Shown here: positions 47,522-57,766 of the stretch, in pieces
Position numbering within the stretch: the stretch's first letter is position 1
How the letters are laid out: each line of letters opens with the position of its first letter
Assembly: GCA_028277185.1 (NCBI GenBank)
Contig: JANQGQ010000018.1
Coordinates: forward strand, 1-64,000
Source of the DNA: Woeseiaceae bacterium
Lineage (GTDB): Bacteria > Pseudomonadota > Gammaproteobacteria > Steroidobacterales > Woeseiaceae
DNA: 64,000 nucleotides
Reading direction: 5' to 3'
Notes under the pieces: model-generated
Database searches by the model: none
Told to the model about the DNA's origin: nothing
The model's input: the letters and a program-made list of their open reading frames with translations, nothing else
Program-made: the position numbers and the translations under genes

Positions 47522-49243
47522 ATGGCAGCCACGGCTTCAACTACCAACCTCGCGGGCCTGCCCCGGCGCCTGGTGCAGGACGGCATCGTTGCCGAAGACA
47601 AGCTCGCCGATGCGTTCGAGGCCGCCCGCAAGGAAAAGATACCGCTCGTCGCTCATCTCGTGAGCGAAGGGCTTGCAGACGCCCGCGCCGTCGCCGTAGC
47701 CGCATCCCATGAGTTCGGTGTTCCGCTGCTCGATCTCGACGCCGTCGAAATCGACCTCGACGTCGTCCGGGCCGTCGATCAGAAGCTTGTCAACAAGCAT
47801 CGGGTTCTGCCGCTCGTCAAACGCGGCCAGCGTCTGTTCCTCGCGATCGCCGATCCAACGAATCTTCAGGCGATCGACGACATCAAGTTCCAGACGAGCC
47901 TGCGCATCGACCCGGTCGTTGTCGAGCAGGACAAGCTCGAGGATCAGATCAGTCGCGCGCTCGAAGCGGTCGACACGTCCCTGTCGGGGCTCGGAGACGA
48001 CGACGACTTCGACCTCGAAAACCTGGACATAGCGGGCGAAGAGGAAGACCAGGACGACTCCGTTCGCGACGACGTCGAAGACGCACCGGTCGTGCGCTTC
48101 GTCAACAAGGTCCTGCTCGATGCGATCAAGCGCGGCGCGTCCGACATCCACTTCGAACCCTATGAGAAATACTTCCGGGTGCGCACACGACTCGACGGCG
48201 TGTTGTCCGAAGTCGCCCGCCCGCCCGCCGTGCTCACGAACAAGGTCTGCGCCCGCATCAAGGTCATGTCGCGTATGGACATCGCGGAGCGGCGCGTACC
48301 GCAGGACGGCCGCATCAAGATGCGCTTGTCGAAGAACCGCGCGATCGACTTTCGCGTCAACACCTGCCCGACGCTGTTCGGCGAGAAAATCGTGCTGCGT
48401 ATTCTCGATCCGTCCAGCGCGAAGCTCGGCATCGATGCGCTTGGCTACGAAGACAAGCAAAAAGAGCTGTATCAAAAGCATCTGAACAAGCCCTACGGGA
48501 TGATCCTCGTAACAGGGCCCACGGGCTCCGGTAAGACGGTTTCGCTCTACACCGGCCTCAACATCCTCAACACCGAGGACCGCAATATCTCCACGGCGGA
48601 GGACCCCGCGGAAATCAATCTTCCGGGCATCAATCAGGTCAACGTCAATCCGAAAGTCGGCTTGACGTTCGCGTCTTCGCTAAAGGCCTTTCTACGTCAG
48701 GACCCCGACGTAATCATGGTCGGCGAGATCCGTGACCTCGAGACGGCCGAGATCGCGATCAAGGCCGCCCAGACGGGTCACCTCGTGCTGTCGACGCTGC
48801 ACACCAACGATGCACCCAAGACGCTCACGCGTATGGTCGACATGGGCGTCAAACCCTACGCCATCGCGACCTCGGTGAGTCTGATCATCGCCCAGCGTCT
48901 GGGCCGCCGGCTGTGCGACAACTGCAAAGAGGTCAGGGACGTGCCGGCAGAAGCGCTGCTCAAGGAAGGCTTCACGAAAGAGGAAATCGAGGCCGGGCTC
49001 ACGATCTTCGGGCCCAAGGGCTGCAAGAGCTGCAACGAGGGCTACAAGGGCCGCGTCGGCATCTTCCAGGTCATGGAAGTGTCGGAAGCCATGGGACGCA
49101 TCATCATGGAAGGCGGCAATGCAATGCAGATCGCCGATCAGGCCGAGAAAGAGGGCGTGATCGATTTGCGTAGAGCAGGATTGAACAAAGTCAAGGAAGG
49201 GGTTACCAGCCTCGAAGAGGTCAACCGGGTTACAATCGAATAG
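47522..49243 (+). CDS. pilB: Type IV pilus extension ATPase PilB
   Basis: A 573-residue hexameric ATPase that powers pilus assembly. The N-terminal GSPII_E domain is followed by the ATPase core with Walker A GPTGSGKTVSLYTGL, the DPDVIMVGEIRDLETAEIA Walker B and His boxes, and a zinc-binding tetracysteine (CDNCKE...CKSCNEG). It is 33 bp upstream of pilC. The 152-bp leader contains TGACAAAGCGC, an 11-mer also present in the pilA activating site. Confidence 0.96.
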   Translation: MAATASTTNLAGLPRRLVQDGIVAEDKLADAFEAARKEKIPLVAHLVSEGLADARAVAVAASHEFGVPLLDLDAVEIDLDVVRAVDQKLVNKHRVLPLVKRGQRLFLAIADPTNLQAIDDIKFQTSLRIDPVVVEQDKLEDQISRALEAVDTSLSGLGDDDDFDLENLDIAGEEEDQDDSVRDDVEDAPVVRFVNKVLLDAIKRGASDIHFEPYEKYFRVRTRLDGVLSEVARPPAVLTNKVCARIKVMSRMDIAERRVPQDGRIKMRLSKNRAIDFRVNTCPTLFGEKIVLRILDPSSAKLGIDALGYEDKQKELYQKHLNKPYGMILVTGPTGSGKTVSLYTGLNILNTEDRNISTAEDPAEINLPGINQVNVNPKVGLTFASSLKAFLRQDPDVIMVGEIRDLETAEIAIKAAQTGHLVLSTLHTNDAPKTLTRMVDMGVKPYAIATSVSLIIAQRLGRRLCDNCKEVRDVPAEALLKEGFTKEEIEAGLTIFGPKGCKSCNEGYKGRVGIFQVMEVSEAMGRIIMEGGNAMQIADQAEKEGVIDLRRAGLNKVKEGVTSLEEVNRVTIE

Positions 49244-49275
49244 CTCAGGCGTGGGTCTGGCACGGAATTGTCGCA

Positions 49276-50493
49276 ATGGCTGAAACAGCAGTAATGAAAG
49301 TGCCGTTCAACTGGGAAGGAACGGACCGCAACGGCAAGAAAGTCAAAGGCAAGAGCATGGCGGCCGACGAGGCTGCCGTACGCGCCGATTTGCGCCGGCA
49401 GGGCGTCGTACCGTCCCGCATTCGGAAAGAGTCGAAAGGCCTTTTTTCGGGCGGCGGCAAGATCACGGCGAACGACATCGCGATTTTCTCACGCCAGCTT
49501 GCAACGATGCTGGCAGCCGGCATACCGCTCGTGCAGGCCTTCGAAATCGTGGGCACCGGCCACGAAAACGCCGCGATGCAGAAGCTGATCCTGGCGATCA
49601 AGGCAGACGTCGAAGGCGGCAGCGCGCTGGCGGAGGCACTCGGCAAACACCCGATTTATTTCGACGATCTGTTCATCAACCTCGTCGAAGCGGGCGAGCA
49701 GGCTGGTGCGCTCGAAACGCTGCTCGAAAAGATCGCGACGTACAAGGAAAAGACCGAGGCGATCAAAAAGAAGATCAAGAAAGCGCTTACCTACCCGGCA
49801 GCCGTATTGGTCGTCGCGTTCATCGTAATGACGATCCTGCTGATCTTCGTGATCCCGGCTTTCGAGGATCTGTTCCAGGGTTTCGGCGCCGATCTGCCCG
49901 CCTTCACGCGCATGGTAATCGACCTGTCGATATTCGTTCGCGAGCAGGGTTACATGCTCGCGATCGGCATCGGTCTGGCAATCGCCGCATTTCTGTACTT
50001 CAAGAAGCGTTCCCGTCCGATGCGGCACTTTCTGGACCGGGTCACACTCAAGATTCCGGTCATCGGCCCGATCATGCAGAAGGCGTCAATTGCGCGCTAC
50101 GCCCGCACGCTGTCGACGATGTTCGCAGCTGGCGTCCCGCTGGTCGAGGCGCTCGACAGCGTCGCGGGGGCAACCGGCAACATCGTCTACGAAGAGGGCG
50201 TGAAGCAGATGCGCGACGAGGTCGCGACCGGACAGCGCCTGCAGCAGTCGATGGAAAACACTGACCTGTTTCCGAACATGGTGATCCAGATGATCGCGGT
50301 CGGAGAAGAATCCGGCTCGCTCGACGAAATGTCTGCCAAGGTTGCGGATTTCTACGAAGAGGACGTCGACAACGCCGTCGATAATCTCTCGTCGCTGCTG
50401 GAACCGATGATCATGGCGATTCTCGGCGTGCTGGTCGGCGGTTTGGTCGTGGCCATGTACCTCCCGATCTTCAAGCTGGGCCAGGTTGTCTAG
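49276..50493 (+). CDS. pilC: Type IV pilus inner-membrane platform protein PilC
   Basis: A 405-residue polytopic protein with two GspF-type repeats, recognised by ISRQLATMLAAGIPL (here FSRQLATMLAAGIPLVQAFE) and the second copy YARTLSTMFAAGVPLVEALD. Three membrane segments are visible, the last at the C-terminus. It couples PilB ATP hydrolysis to pilin insertion. A strong terminator follows at 50523, although pilD continues on the same strand. Confidence 0.95.
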   Translation: MAETAVMKVPFNWEGTDRNGKKVKGKSMAADEAAVRADLRRQGVVPSRIRKESKGLFSGGGKITANDIAIFSRQLATMLAAGIPLVQAFEIVGTGHENAAMQKLILAIKADVEGGSALAEALGKHPIYFDDLFINLVEAGEQAGALETLLEKIATYKEKTEAIKKKIKKALTYPAAVLVVAFIVMTILLIFVIPAFEDLFQGFGADLPAFTRMVIDLSIFVREQGYMLAIGIGLAIAAFLYFKKRSRPMRHFLDRVTLKIPVIGPIMQKASIARYARTLSTMFAAGVPLVEALDSVAGATGNIVYEEGVKQMRDEVATGQRLQQSMENTDLFPNMVIQMIAVGEESGSLDEMSAKVADFYEEDVDNAVDNLSSLLEPMIMAILGVLVGGLVVAMYLPIFKLGQVV

Positions 50494-50522
50494 CGAGAAC
50501 GCCCGAGGCGATTGAAAAACCG

Positions 50523-50556
50523 CGGCGTTCGGAGGACACTCCGAACGCCGTTTTTT
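50523..50556 (+). terminator. Rho-independent terminator after pilC
   Basis: A perfect 12-bp stem CGGCGTTCGGAG/CTCCGAACGCCG with loop GACA followed by TTTTTT. Confidence 0.95.
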
Positions 50557-50581
50557 GTGCTAAACGTCAAGGCTGCCGCGC

Positions 50582-51466
50582 ATGATCGAAGCCCTCCAGA
50601 GTTCGCCGCTGCTGTTCATCGGCGTGACGTTTGCGTTTGCCCTGCTCCTCGGCAGCTTCCTCAACGTCGTGATCTATCGCCTCCCGATCATGATGGACCG
50701 GGAGTGGCGGCAGCAGTGCGAGGCGCTGGCCGCCGAGCCGGCCGCCGAGGTACCTGAGAAGAAGTTCGATCTCGTCACACCGCGTTCGCGTTGTCCGGCA
50801 TGCGGTCACACCATTACTGCGCTGGAGAACATCCCGGTCCTCAGCTACCTGATGCTCCGGGGCCGCTGCAGCAACTGTGGAACGAAAATCTCGCCGCGCT
50901 ATCCGCTCGTTGAGTTCGCGACGGGACTCCTCTCTGCCTGGACGGCGCTGCACTTCGGTTTCGGGGCGGAAGCCCTGATGGCGATTGTACTTACGCTGGC
51001 GCTCGTGCCGATAACGCTGATCGACTTCGACCATCAGCTGATCCCGGATTCGATCGTGCTGCCGCTGATGTGGATTGGTCTCCTCATGAGCCTGTTCCAT
51101 CCGGTCAGCGGCGCGAATACGCTGTTCGTTGCGCCCGCGGACGCCATCATCGGCGCGGCGGCCGGCTACATGAGCTTCTGGCTCGTCTACCAGCTGTTTC
51201 GGCTTGCGACCGGCAAGGAAGGCATGGGCTACGGCGATTTCAAGCTGCTTGCCGCGCTCGGTGCATGGCTCGGCTGGCAGGCCCTGCCGACGATAGTCCT
51301 GATGTCGGCGCTGGTGGGCGCGGTCGTTGGCATTCTGTTGATCATGTTTCGCGGCCGCGATCACAGGATTCCAATGCCCTTCGGCCCGTTTCTCGCAGCC
51401 GCCGGCTGGATCACGATGCTGTACGGCGAGGCGATCCGCAATGCCTACGTTACATTCATGTTCTAG
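50582..51466 (+). CDS. pilD: Prepilin peptidase PilD
   Basis: A 294-residue membrane protease and methylase that processes prepilins. The cytoplasmic loop has two CxxC pairs (CPACGH, CSNCGT). The aspartyl protease residues are in LIDFDHQLIPD and GYGDFKLLAALG. About eight membrane segments follow. coaE starts directly after its stop. The gene lies after the pilC terminator, so it may have its own promoter. Confidence 0.95.
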   Translation: MIEALQSSPLLFIGVTFAFALLLGSFLNVVIYRLPIMMDREWRQQCEALAAEPAAEVPEKKFDLVTPRSRCPACGHTITALENIPVLSYLMLRGRCSNCGTKISPRYPLVEFATGLLSAWTALHFGFGAEALMAIVLTLALVPITLIDFDHQLIPDSIVLPLMWIGLLMSLFHPVSGANTLFVAPADAIIGAAAGYMSFWLVYQLFRLATGKEGMGYGDFKLLAALGAWLGWQALPTIVLMSALVGAVVGILLIMFRGRDHRIPMPFGPFLAAAGWITMLYGEAIRNAYVTFMF

Positions 51467-52105
51467 ATGAGCGCGCAAGGCTCCGAAACGCCGGCGCCAT
51501 TTCGGGTCGGGCTGACGGGCGGCATCGCCAGCGGCAAAACCACCGTCGCCGATACGCTCGGGGAACTCGGCGCGACCGTGATCGACACGGACGTAATAGC
51601 CCGCGAGGTGGTCGCACCCGGTCAACCGGCGCTCGCCGAGATCCGGCATCGTTTCGGCGACGCGATCGTCGGAACTGACGGTACACTCGACCGGCGCCAG
51701 CTGCGTGAGATCGTCTTCGCCGATCCCGACGCGCGTCAGAACCTCGAAGCCATTCTGCACCCGCGGATTCGCTATGAGACGCTGCGGCAGGCAGACAGCG
51801 CCGGCGGCCCGTATCAGGTGATCGTCGTCCCGCTTCTCACCGGTTCGGAGCTGGCGGCCGCAATGGACCGGATTCTCGTCGTCGATTGCGACGAGGAAAC
51901 CCAGATACAGCGGCTGCTCGACCGCGATGCCGAGTCGGTCGAACAGGCGCGACGTATCCTCGCGGCTCAGGCCAGCCGTTCCGAGCGCCTTGCGATCGCC
52001 GACGACGTCATCGACAACAGCGGCACGCTCACGGCCTTGCGCGAGGCAACTGTTGCCATTCACCGACAGTATCTCGAGCAGGCCCGGGAGCACGAAAACG
52101 GCTGA
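51467..52105 (+). CDS. coaE: Dephospho-CoA kinase
   Basis: A 212-residue P-loop kinase for the last step of coenzyme A synthesis. Walker A GLTGGIASGKTT lies after a 13-residue extra N-terminus. The remaining segments VIDTDVIAREVVAPG and LLDRDAESVEQARRIL fit the CoaE fold. The ATG begins right after the pilD stop, in the conserved order pilD-coaE-zapD. Confidence 0.95.
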   Translation: MSAQGSETPAPFRVGLTGGIASGKTTVADTLGELGATVIDTDVIAREVVAPGQPALAEIRHRFGDAIVGTDGTLDRRQLREIVFADPDARQNLEAILHPRIRYETLRQADSAGGPYQVIVVPLLTGSELAAAMDRILVVDCDEETQIQRLLDRDAESVEQARRILAAQASRSERLAIADDVIDNSGTLTALREATVAIHRQYLEQAREHENG

Positions 52106-52142
52106 GTTGCCCTCGCCGGACCTCAAGGCGCAGAATAGTCCG

Positions 52143-52943
52143 ATGGCGAAACCTGCTGGCAATGTAGTCACGAGCGCAAAGCCCGATCAGACCCACTACG
52201 AGCAGCCCCTGAACGAACGGATGCGGACGTTCCTGCGGCTCGAGTTTCTTTACCAGCAACTGCTCTACAACGGCGAGAGCGAGTCGGACTGGGCAAGCCG
52301 GGCAACGATCGCCACGCTGCTCGACATCATGGCGATCCTGTCGCGCGGCGATGTCCGCAGCGACGTACACAAGGAACTGGACCACCAGATTGCTCAGCTC
52401 GAGCGTTTCGCGGCGCTCCCGGACGTTGATCGCGGCCGCCTGGAGACGCTGATTTCGAACCTGAACGACAGCCGCGGCGCCCTCAACGCGGCCGGTACGC
52501 AATACCTTCAGCCGCTCAAGGACAGCGAGTTCCTGAGTTCCGTGAAGCACCGCAGCGCGATCCCGGGCGGTACCTGCGAGTTCGACCTGCCCGTCTACAG
52601 CCACTGGCTCCGGCAACCCTTTGCCCGGCGCCGCGAGGATCTCGATCACTGGGTCAGGAGCATCCGTCCGCTCTGTGATGCCGTCCTCGAACTCCTGTGG
52701 CTGATCCGCGAGTCAGCGGAACCGAAAGACAAGATCGCCGTCAGCGGGATGTATCAACACAGCGTCCGGAAAGGCGAGCATTGCAGGCTGCTCAGGATCG
52801 GCATGCCGGGCGGCAGCTCGCTGTTCCCGGAAATCAGCGGCAGCCAGCATCGCTTCACGGTCCGCTTCCTCGAGTGGAAGACCGTCGAGGCACGCGCCAT
52901 GCAGACGACGCGCGACGTCGCTTTTCACCTTAGCATTTGCTGA
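52143..52943 (+). CDS. zapD: Cell division protein ZapD
   Basis: A 266-residue FtsZ-associated protein that bundles FtsZ filaments. The N-terminal helical region contains YEQPLNERMRTFLRLEFL and the C-terminal beta domain contains FRFTVRFLEWKTVE-like residues (HRFTVRFLEW). The start at 52143 lies 37 bp after coaE. The usual third gene yacG is absent; the next gene is the convergent mutT. Confidence 0.93.
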   Translation: MAKPAGNVVTSAKPDQTHYEQPLNERMRTFLRLEFLYQQLLYNGESESDWASRATIATLLDIMAILSRGDVRSDVHKELDHQIAQLERFAALPDVDRGRLETLISNLNDSRGALNAAGTQYLQPLKDSEFLSSVKHRSAIPGGTCEFDLPVYSHWLRQPFARRREDLDHWVRSIRPLCDAVLELLWLIRESAEPKDKIAVSGMYQHSVRKGEHCRLLRIGMPGGSSLFPEISGSQHRFTVRFLEWKTVEARAMQTTRDVAFHLSIC

Positions 52944-53028
52944 TACGGCGCCCGGTCCGGCCTGACCGCCGTCTCGCCGCCTTAGTATTTGCGGAGACTT
53001 TGAGTTTTGAGCGCCGTTACAACCGAAA

Positions 53029-53451
53029 TCAGAATTCGCGGCGGTCTTGAGCTCTCAGCGCTACCACGACGGGTTCATCGGCCGGCAGCAGTTTCGCCGC
53101 ATCGAGATCCGCGGGCGCGACCCAGCAGAGCCGCTGGCCTTCCAGGCCCCGGGGCTCACGCTCCCAGCGGTCCACGAGAAAGAAATCGATGTCGACGCGA
53201 CGATCCGGGTAGTCGTGCCCGAGCGACAGGAAGTGCCGGCTCTCGACGACACGAACGTCGATCTCCTCGGCCAGCTCCCTCGCAAGCGCCGCATCGGGTG
53301 CCTCACCGTCCGCGATCTTGCCGCCGGGAAACTCCCAGAGACCCTTGAACGGACCGTCGCCGAGCCGCTCGGCGATGAGCACGCGCCCGGAACCGTCGCG
53401 GAGAATCCCCGCGACGACCTCGAGCCGCGTCAGCTCAGCTTGCCATGACAT
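53029..53451 (-). CDS. mutT: 8-oxo-dGTP diphosphatase MutT
   Basis: A 140-residue Nudix hydrolase that removes oxidised guanine nucleotides. The Nudix box reads [20 protein letters not shown] followed by EIDV, where the usual Gly near the end is Asp. The start [19 protein letters not shown] is typical. The ATG at 53451 overlaps the end of secA by 22 bp. The order secA-mutT is widespread in gammaproteobacteria. Confidence 0.92.
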   Translation of the reverse strand: MSWQAELTRLEVVAGILRDGSGRVLIAERLGDGPFKGLWEFPGGKIADGEAPDAALARELAEEIDVRVVESRHFLSLGHDYPDRRVDIDFFLVDRWEREPRGLEGQRLCWVAPADLDAAKLLPADEPVVVALRAQDRREF

Positions 53452-56354
53452 TGCTTGTACTTCTTGCCTGACCCGCAGGGGCAGGGCTCGTTCCGGCCGA
53501 CTTTCCGACCGTCGCGAACGAACGGCTGAGCGCCGGCCTGACCAGTCGTAGGCGCAGCCGCAGCAGGGGTGGGCGCCGCGCCCGGCGTGCCCATGCCCAT
53601 ACCCGCGGCCGGACCCGCCGCGGCCGCGGGCTGTACCAGCGCCGATGCCTCCGCGTGCCGATACTTGAGCTCCTCGGCGGCGCGGCGCTGCCGCTCCATC
53701 TCGGCGAGATCCTGCTCACTCTGAATCCGGATGCGGGACAGGATGCTGATCGTGTCGTGTTTGATCTGTTCGAGCATCGAGCCGAACATCTCGAACGCCT
53801 CGCGCTTGTACTCCTGCTTCGGGTTTTTCTGCGCGTAAGACCGGAGACCGATTCCCTGCCGCAGATGATCCATCCCCGCGAGATGCTCTTTCCAGTGGTA
53901 ATCGAGCTGCCGCAGCATGACCTGCTTCTCGACGTTGCGAAGCAACTCGCTGCCCACTTCGTCTTCCTTCGCGGCATAGGCCTCGTTTGCCGCCTCGATG
54001 CAGCGCTCGGCGATTCCTTCGGAAGACATCGTCTTGTCGTCCGCGACGATGCTCGCGACGTCCACCTGGATGCCGAAATCGGACTCGAGAGCCTTGGCCA
54101 GTCCGTCGGGATCCCACTGCTCTTCCAGACTCTCGGGCGGGATGTGCAACTCGACCTCGTTGGCGATGACCTCCTCGCGAATTGCGGCGACGGCGTCGCC
54201 GACTTCGTCGGCCGCCATCAGATCGGCGCGCTGGTGGTACACGACTTTGCGCTGATCGTTCGCCACGTCGTCGTACTCGAGCAGGTTCTTGCGGATGTCG
54301 AAGTTGTGCGCTTCCACTTTGCGCTGAGCCTTCTCGATCTGCCGGGACAGGAGCTTGGATTCGATAGCTTCTCCTTCGCGCATGCCCGCGCGCGACAGCA
54401 GAGACTTGGTACGCTCCGGGTCACCGAAGATCCGCATGAGCGAATCTTCCATCGACAGATAGAAGCGGCTCGACCCAGGATCGCCCTGCCGGCCCGAGCG
54501 ACCGCGGAGCTGGTTGTCGATGCGGCGGGACTCGTGCCGCTCCGTGCCGACGATGTGCAAGCCGCCCGCGTCGAGTACCGACTGATGACGTGCCTCCCAC
54601 TCGGCGCGGAGCGCCTCTTCGTCCGCGCCCTCGCCAGCGTTTTCGAGATCGGCTTCGACACTGCCGCCCAACACGATGTCGGTTCCGCGGCCCGCCATGT
54701 TGGTCGCGATGGTTATCGTGCCCGGCCGGCCCGCGTTCTGGACGATATGCGCCTCGCGCTCGTGCTGCTTCGCGTTCAGGACTTCATGGTCGATCTTGCG
54801 CTTCTTGAGGACCGCGGACAGACGCTCGGACATGTCGATCGACGTGGTACCGACCAGCACGGGCTGACCGCGTTCGCGGCAGTCGGTGATGTCTTCGACG
54901 ATCGCCTCGAACTTGTCCTTTTCGGTGAGATAGACCAGGTCCGGCGCGTCGTCGCGGATCATCGGCCTGTGCGTCGGAATCACGACGACTTCCAGACCGT
55001 AGATCTGCTGGAATTCGAAGGCCTCGGTATCGGCCGTGCCGGTCATGCCGGACAGCTTGTCGTACAGACGGAAGTAGTTCTGGAACGTGATCGACGCGAC
55101 GGTCTGATTCTCCTGCTTGATCGAAACGCCTTCCTTCGCCTCGATGGCCTGATGCAGACCGTCGGACCAGCGCCGGCCGGCCATCGTGCGCCCCGTGAAC
55201 TCGTCGACGATGACCACGTTGCCGTCCTTCACGACATAGTCGACGTCGCGCTTGTAGATCGCGTGCGCGCGCAGCCCCGCGTTCAGGTGGTGCAGCAGAC
55301 GAATGTTCGCCGCATCGTAGAGACCTTCGCCCTCTCCGAGAACGCCGGCCTTGATCATGAGTCCTTCGATCTTCTCCTGGCCTTCCTCGGTGAGGTGCGC
55401 CTGCTTGGCCTTCTCGTCGATCGTGTAGTCGCCGCGCGGCACCAGCCGGCAGACCGGTACTTTGCCGCTATCGTCGTCGAGCACGAGGTCGCTCGACCGA
55501 CTCTCCGCAAGCTCGCATGCCGCTTCGAGCGTCAGCTCTTCCTCATCGCTGCCGGCAACGCGCACGCGCTTCGCGCCTATGTCGTAGTTGCTGGGCGCCT
55601 CGAGTTCCTTATGCGCCTTGAGCGACGGGATCAGCTTGTTGATCTGCCCGTACAGATCGGTGCTCGTATCCGCCGGTCCCGATATGATCAGCGGCGTCCG
55701 CGCCTCGTCGATCAGAATCGAGTCGACCTCGTCGACAATCGCGAAATTGAGCTGCCGCTGCACCTTGTCGTCCAGCGCGAACGCCAGGTTGTCGCGCAGA
55801 TAGTCGAAGCCGAGCTCGTTGTTCGTCGCGTAAGTGATATCGGACGCGTAGGCCGCGCGCTTCTCTTCCTGGGTCTGGCCGCTTCGCGCGACCCCGACCG
55901 TAAGTCCGAGAAATTCGTACACCGGGCCCATCCAGTCCGCATCGCGCTGCGCCAGGTATTCGTTGACCGTCACGATGTGGACGCCCTTGCCGCTCAGGGC
56001 ATTCAGGTACGCGGGCAAGGTAGCAACCAGCGTTTTGCCTTCCCCGGTGCGCATCTCTGCGATGTTGCCGTCGTTGAGCACCATGCCGCCGATGAGCTGG
56101 ACGTCGAACGGCCGCATGGACAGCGCACGCCAGGCGGCTTCGCGCGCGACGGCGAACGCCTCGGGCAGCAGATCGTCCAGCGTCTCGCCGGCTTCGAAAC
56201 GCCCGCGAAACTCCGGGGTCTTGTCGCGCAGTTCCTCGTCGGACAGAGCCTTCAGGGACTCCTCGAGCGCGTTGATTCTCCCGACGACCTTGCCGTACTG
56301 GCGCACCAGACGCTGATTGCGGCTGCCGAAGAGCCGGGTAACGAAGTTGGCCAC
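53430..56354 (-). CDS. secA: Preprotein translocase ATPase SecA
   Basis: A 974-residue motor of the Sec system. Walker A is in [20 protein letters not shown] and Walker B in [17 protein letters not shown]. The preprotein cross-linking and helical scaffold domains follow. The C-terminal zinc motif is [17 protein letters not shown]. It is longer than E. coli SecA (901 residues), mostly because of an Ala/Pro/Gly-rich linker (about residues 910-950) before the zinc motif and insertions near the 320 region. It overlaps mutT by 22 bp. Confidence 0.97.
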   Translation of the reverse strand: MANFVTRLFGSRNQRLVRQYGKVVGRINALEESLKALSDEELRDKTPEFRGRFEAGETLDDLLPEAFAVAREAAWRALSMRPFDVQLIGGMVLNDGNIAEMRTGEGKTLVATLPAYLNALSGKGVHIVTVNEYLAQRDADWMGPVYEFLGLTVGVARSGQTQEEKRAAYASDITYATNNELGFDYLRDNLAFALDDKVQRQLNFAIVDEVDSILIDEARTPLIISGPADTSTDLYGQINKLIPSLKAHKELEAPSNYDIGAKRVRVAGSDEEELTLEAACELAESRSSDLVLDDDSGKVPVCRLVPRGDYTIDEKAKQAHLTEEGQEKIEGLMIKAGVLGEGEGLYDAANIRLLHHLNAGLRAHAIYKRDVDYVVKDGNVVIVDEFTGRTMAGRRWSDGLHQAIEAKEGVSIKQENQTVASITFQNYFRLYDKLSGMTGTADTEAFEFQQIYGLEVVVIPTHRPMIRDDAPDLVYLTEKDKFEAIVEDITDCRERGQPVLVGTTSIDMSERLSAVLKKRKIDHEVLNAKQHEREAHIVQNAGRPGTITIATNMAGRGTDIVLGGSVEADLENAGEGADEEALRAEWEARHQSVLDAGGLHIVGTERHESRRIDNQLRGRSGRQGDPGSSRFYLSMEDSLMRIFGDPERTKSLLSRAGMREGEAIESKLLSRQIEKAQRKVEAHNFDIRKNLLEYDDVANDQRKVVYHQRADLMAADEVGDAVAAIREEVIANEVELHIPPESLEEQWDPDGLAKALESDFGIQVDVASIVADDKTMSSEGIAERCIEAANEAYAAKEDEVGSELLRNVEKQVMLRQLDYHWKEHLAGMDHLRQGIGLRSYAQKNPKQEYKREAFEMFGSMLEQIKHDTISILSRIRIQSEQDLAEMERQRRAAEELKYRHAEASALVQPAAAAGPAAGMGMGTPGAAPTPAAAAPTTGQAGAQPFVRDGRKVGRNEPCPCGSGKKYKQCHGKLS

Positions 56355-56549
56355 GTATACTCCTGTAAGAGACGCAGAGAGCGGCGCAAAGCCCGATATT
56401 CTATGAAAAACCTGGCGCCATTAGTATGAGAATAGTGCGCCAGACGGGGGATTTATGGGCGTTTTCGACGAAGGCAAGCAGCCATTCCCAGAGGCGCGGC
56501 GCGGATAGGATTTCGCTGGGTTTGGCGGCCTTTCGGCCCCGAGACGGGC

Positions 56550-57491
56550 TCAGCGGGACTCGCGGATGAAGTTCACCGGGTTGACCCGACGGCCGTTGCG
56601 CACGACTTCGAAGTGCAGGTTGGGGCCGGTCGCGCGCCCCGTTTCTCCCATGAGCGCGATTACCTGTCCTTTGCGGACTTCAGCGCCGACGTCGACGAGA
56701 TTCTCCGAGTTGTGCGCGTAGCGGGTCGTGTAGCCGTTCCCGTGATTGATTTCGACCATGATGCCGTACCCGTAGCGGTCCCCCGACCAGGTAACGACGC
56801 CATCGGCCACCGAGACGATTTCGTCGCCGTACTTACCGGCAAAGTCGACGCCCATATGGTTGGCGGGCTTACCGGTGAACGGATCCGTGCGCTTGCCGAA
56901 GAACGAGGATATCCAGCCCGACCTTACCGGGCGGCCCTGCGGATACACGCGCTGCTCGAGGTTCTGATGCATGATGACTCGCTCCAGCACACCGAGTTGT
57001 GCCTCGCGGTCCTCGAGATCCCGGCTCAGCTCCCGCATGGCGGCAACGAACTCGGGCACTTCCACGGAACCCGCTTCGACGCCCCCATCGGCAAGCGGTT
57101 CCTCGGGTCCGCCCATACCCGGCTCGGAGTCGAAATCGAACTCGCCGCCATCGATGTCGGCCATCTCGGTGAGCCGGCGGCCCAGTGCATCCAGCCGGAT
57201 GATACGGGCGTTGAGCTCCGCAACACGCACGGACATCGCGTCGAGCGTGTCTTCCTTTTGCTGACGAATTCCGGCGATCTCGCTTTGCTGGTCGGAGATG
57301 GCCGTTCTGTAGCGTTCCAGCTCGTTGGCGCTGACGCCAGATCCGGTGGTCGCGGAGTACCAGTAACCGCCGGTAAAACCCAACGCGCCGAGTACAGCGA
57401 TCGCCACTACGGCGATACCGGCAACCGACTTCGTGGACAGACTGAGCTGGCGGGGCTGACTACGCCCCGTCGGGAAAATCAGGATATTCAT
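56550..57491 (-). CDS. LytM-type M23 metallopeptidase
   Basis: A 313-residue inner-membrane-anchored peptidoglycan endopeptidase. One membrane segment (about residues 25-47) is followed by a coiled coil (about 55-110), an acidic linker and the M23 domain. The zinc motif reads NHMGVDF and the last His pair LHFEV. A GGGAC-like ribosome-binding site precedes the ATG. Such proteins split peptide cross-links. The leader carries a c-di-GMP-I riboswitch (57611-57713), so expression is probably set by cyclic-di-GMP. A short 24-codon ORF (57496-57570) ends just before its start. Confidence 0.9.
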   Translation of the reverse strand: MNILIFPTGRSQPRQLSLSTKSVAGIAVVAIAVLGALGFTGGYWYSATTGSGVSANELERYRTAISDQQSEIAGIRQQKEDTLDAMSVRVAELNARIIRLDALGRRLTEMADIDGGEFDFDSEPGMGGPEEPLADGGVEAGSVEVPEFVAAMRELSRDLEDREAQLGVLERVIMHQNLEQRVYPQGRPVRSGWISSFFGKRTDPFTGKPANHMGVDFAGKYGDEIVSVADGVVTWSGDRYGYGIMVEINHGNGYTTRYAHNSENLVDVGAEVRKGQVIALMGETGRATGPNLHFEVVRNGRRVNPVNFIRESR

Positions 57492-57610
57492 CGAGTCAGT
57501 CCCTGGTACGCGAGGTTTGACTTCTTCTTGTACGACGCGCCGGTTCCGATACGGGAAACTCGTTGCTCATCGCGGCAGCCGCGTATAATACTTAAGTTGC
57601 TGGCGTTCTT

Positions 57611-57713
57611 CACTTCGGTAGCCCCGCTGCCCTAGGCAGCATTCAAGACGCTGCTGCCCGTAGACCGGTGGTTTTGCGTCCCGCGCCTTTCGGCGGGGTT
57701 GCCTTTGTCGATA
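57611..57713 (-). ncRNA. Cyclic-di-GMP-I (GEMM) riboswitch
   Basis: The minus-strand leader of the M23 peptidase gene matches the GEMM-I aptamer. In order it shows GGCAACCCC, the GAAA tetraloop hairpin, GGGACGCAAAACC, CCGGTCTA, a variable stem (GGCAGCA/TGCTGCC) and the 3' end GGCAGCGGGGCTACCGA. These align with Vibrio Vc2 at the conserved GACGCAAA, CCGG-CUA and GGUAGCGGGGUUACCGA blocks, including the C and G residues that contact the ligand. No U-run terminator is visible before the start, so control may be at translation. Confidence 0.88.
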
Positions 57714-57732
57714 CCCAGAACTATGCATAACG

Positions 57733-57756
57733 CCGGTTTCTTTTACAAGAAACCGG
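57733..57756. repeat. Hairpin-forming inverted repeat upstream of the riboswitch
   Basis: CCGGTTTCTT-TTAC-AAGAAACCGG is a perfect 10-bp inverted repeat with a 4-nt loop. It covers the -35 region of a possible promoter for the riboswitch transcript (TTGTAA at about 57745, with CATAGT downstream). It may be an operator. Confidence 0.5.
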
Positions 57757-57766
57757 GTATCGAACG

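Noticed and set aside
53655..56429. 924-codon plus-strand open frame opposite secA
   Set aside because: Shadow frame of secA caused by codon bias; no recognisable motif and no ribosome-binding site.
56412..56443. CTGGCGC/GCGCCAG inverted repeat between secA and the M23 gene
   Set aside because: Short arms with an 18-bp spacer, no T-run and no promoter relation that I can support.
57563..57589. Plus-strand TTGCTC/TATAAT promoter inside the riboswitch leader
   Set aside because: The spacer is only 15 bp and the transcript would be antisense to the riboswitch; kept only as a remark.
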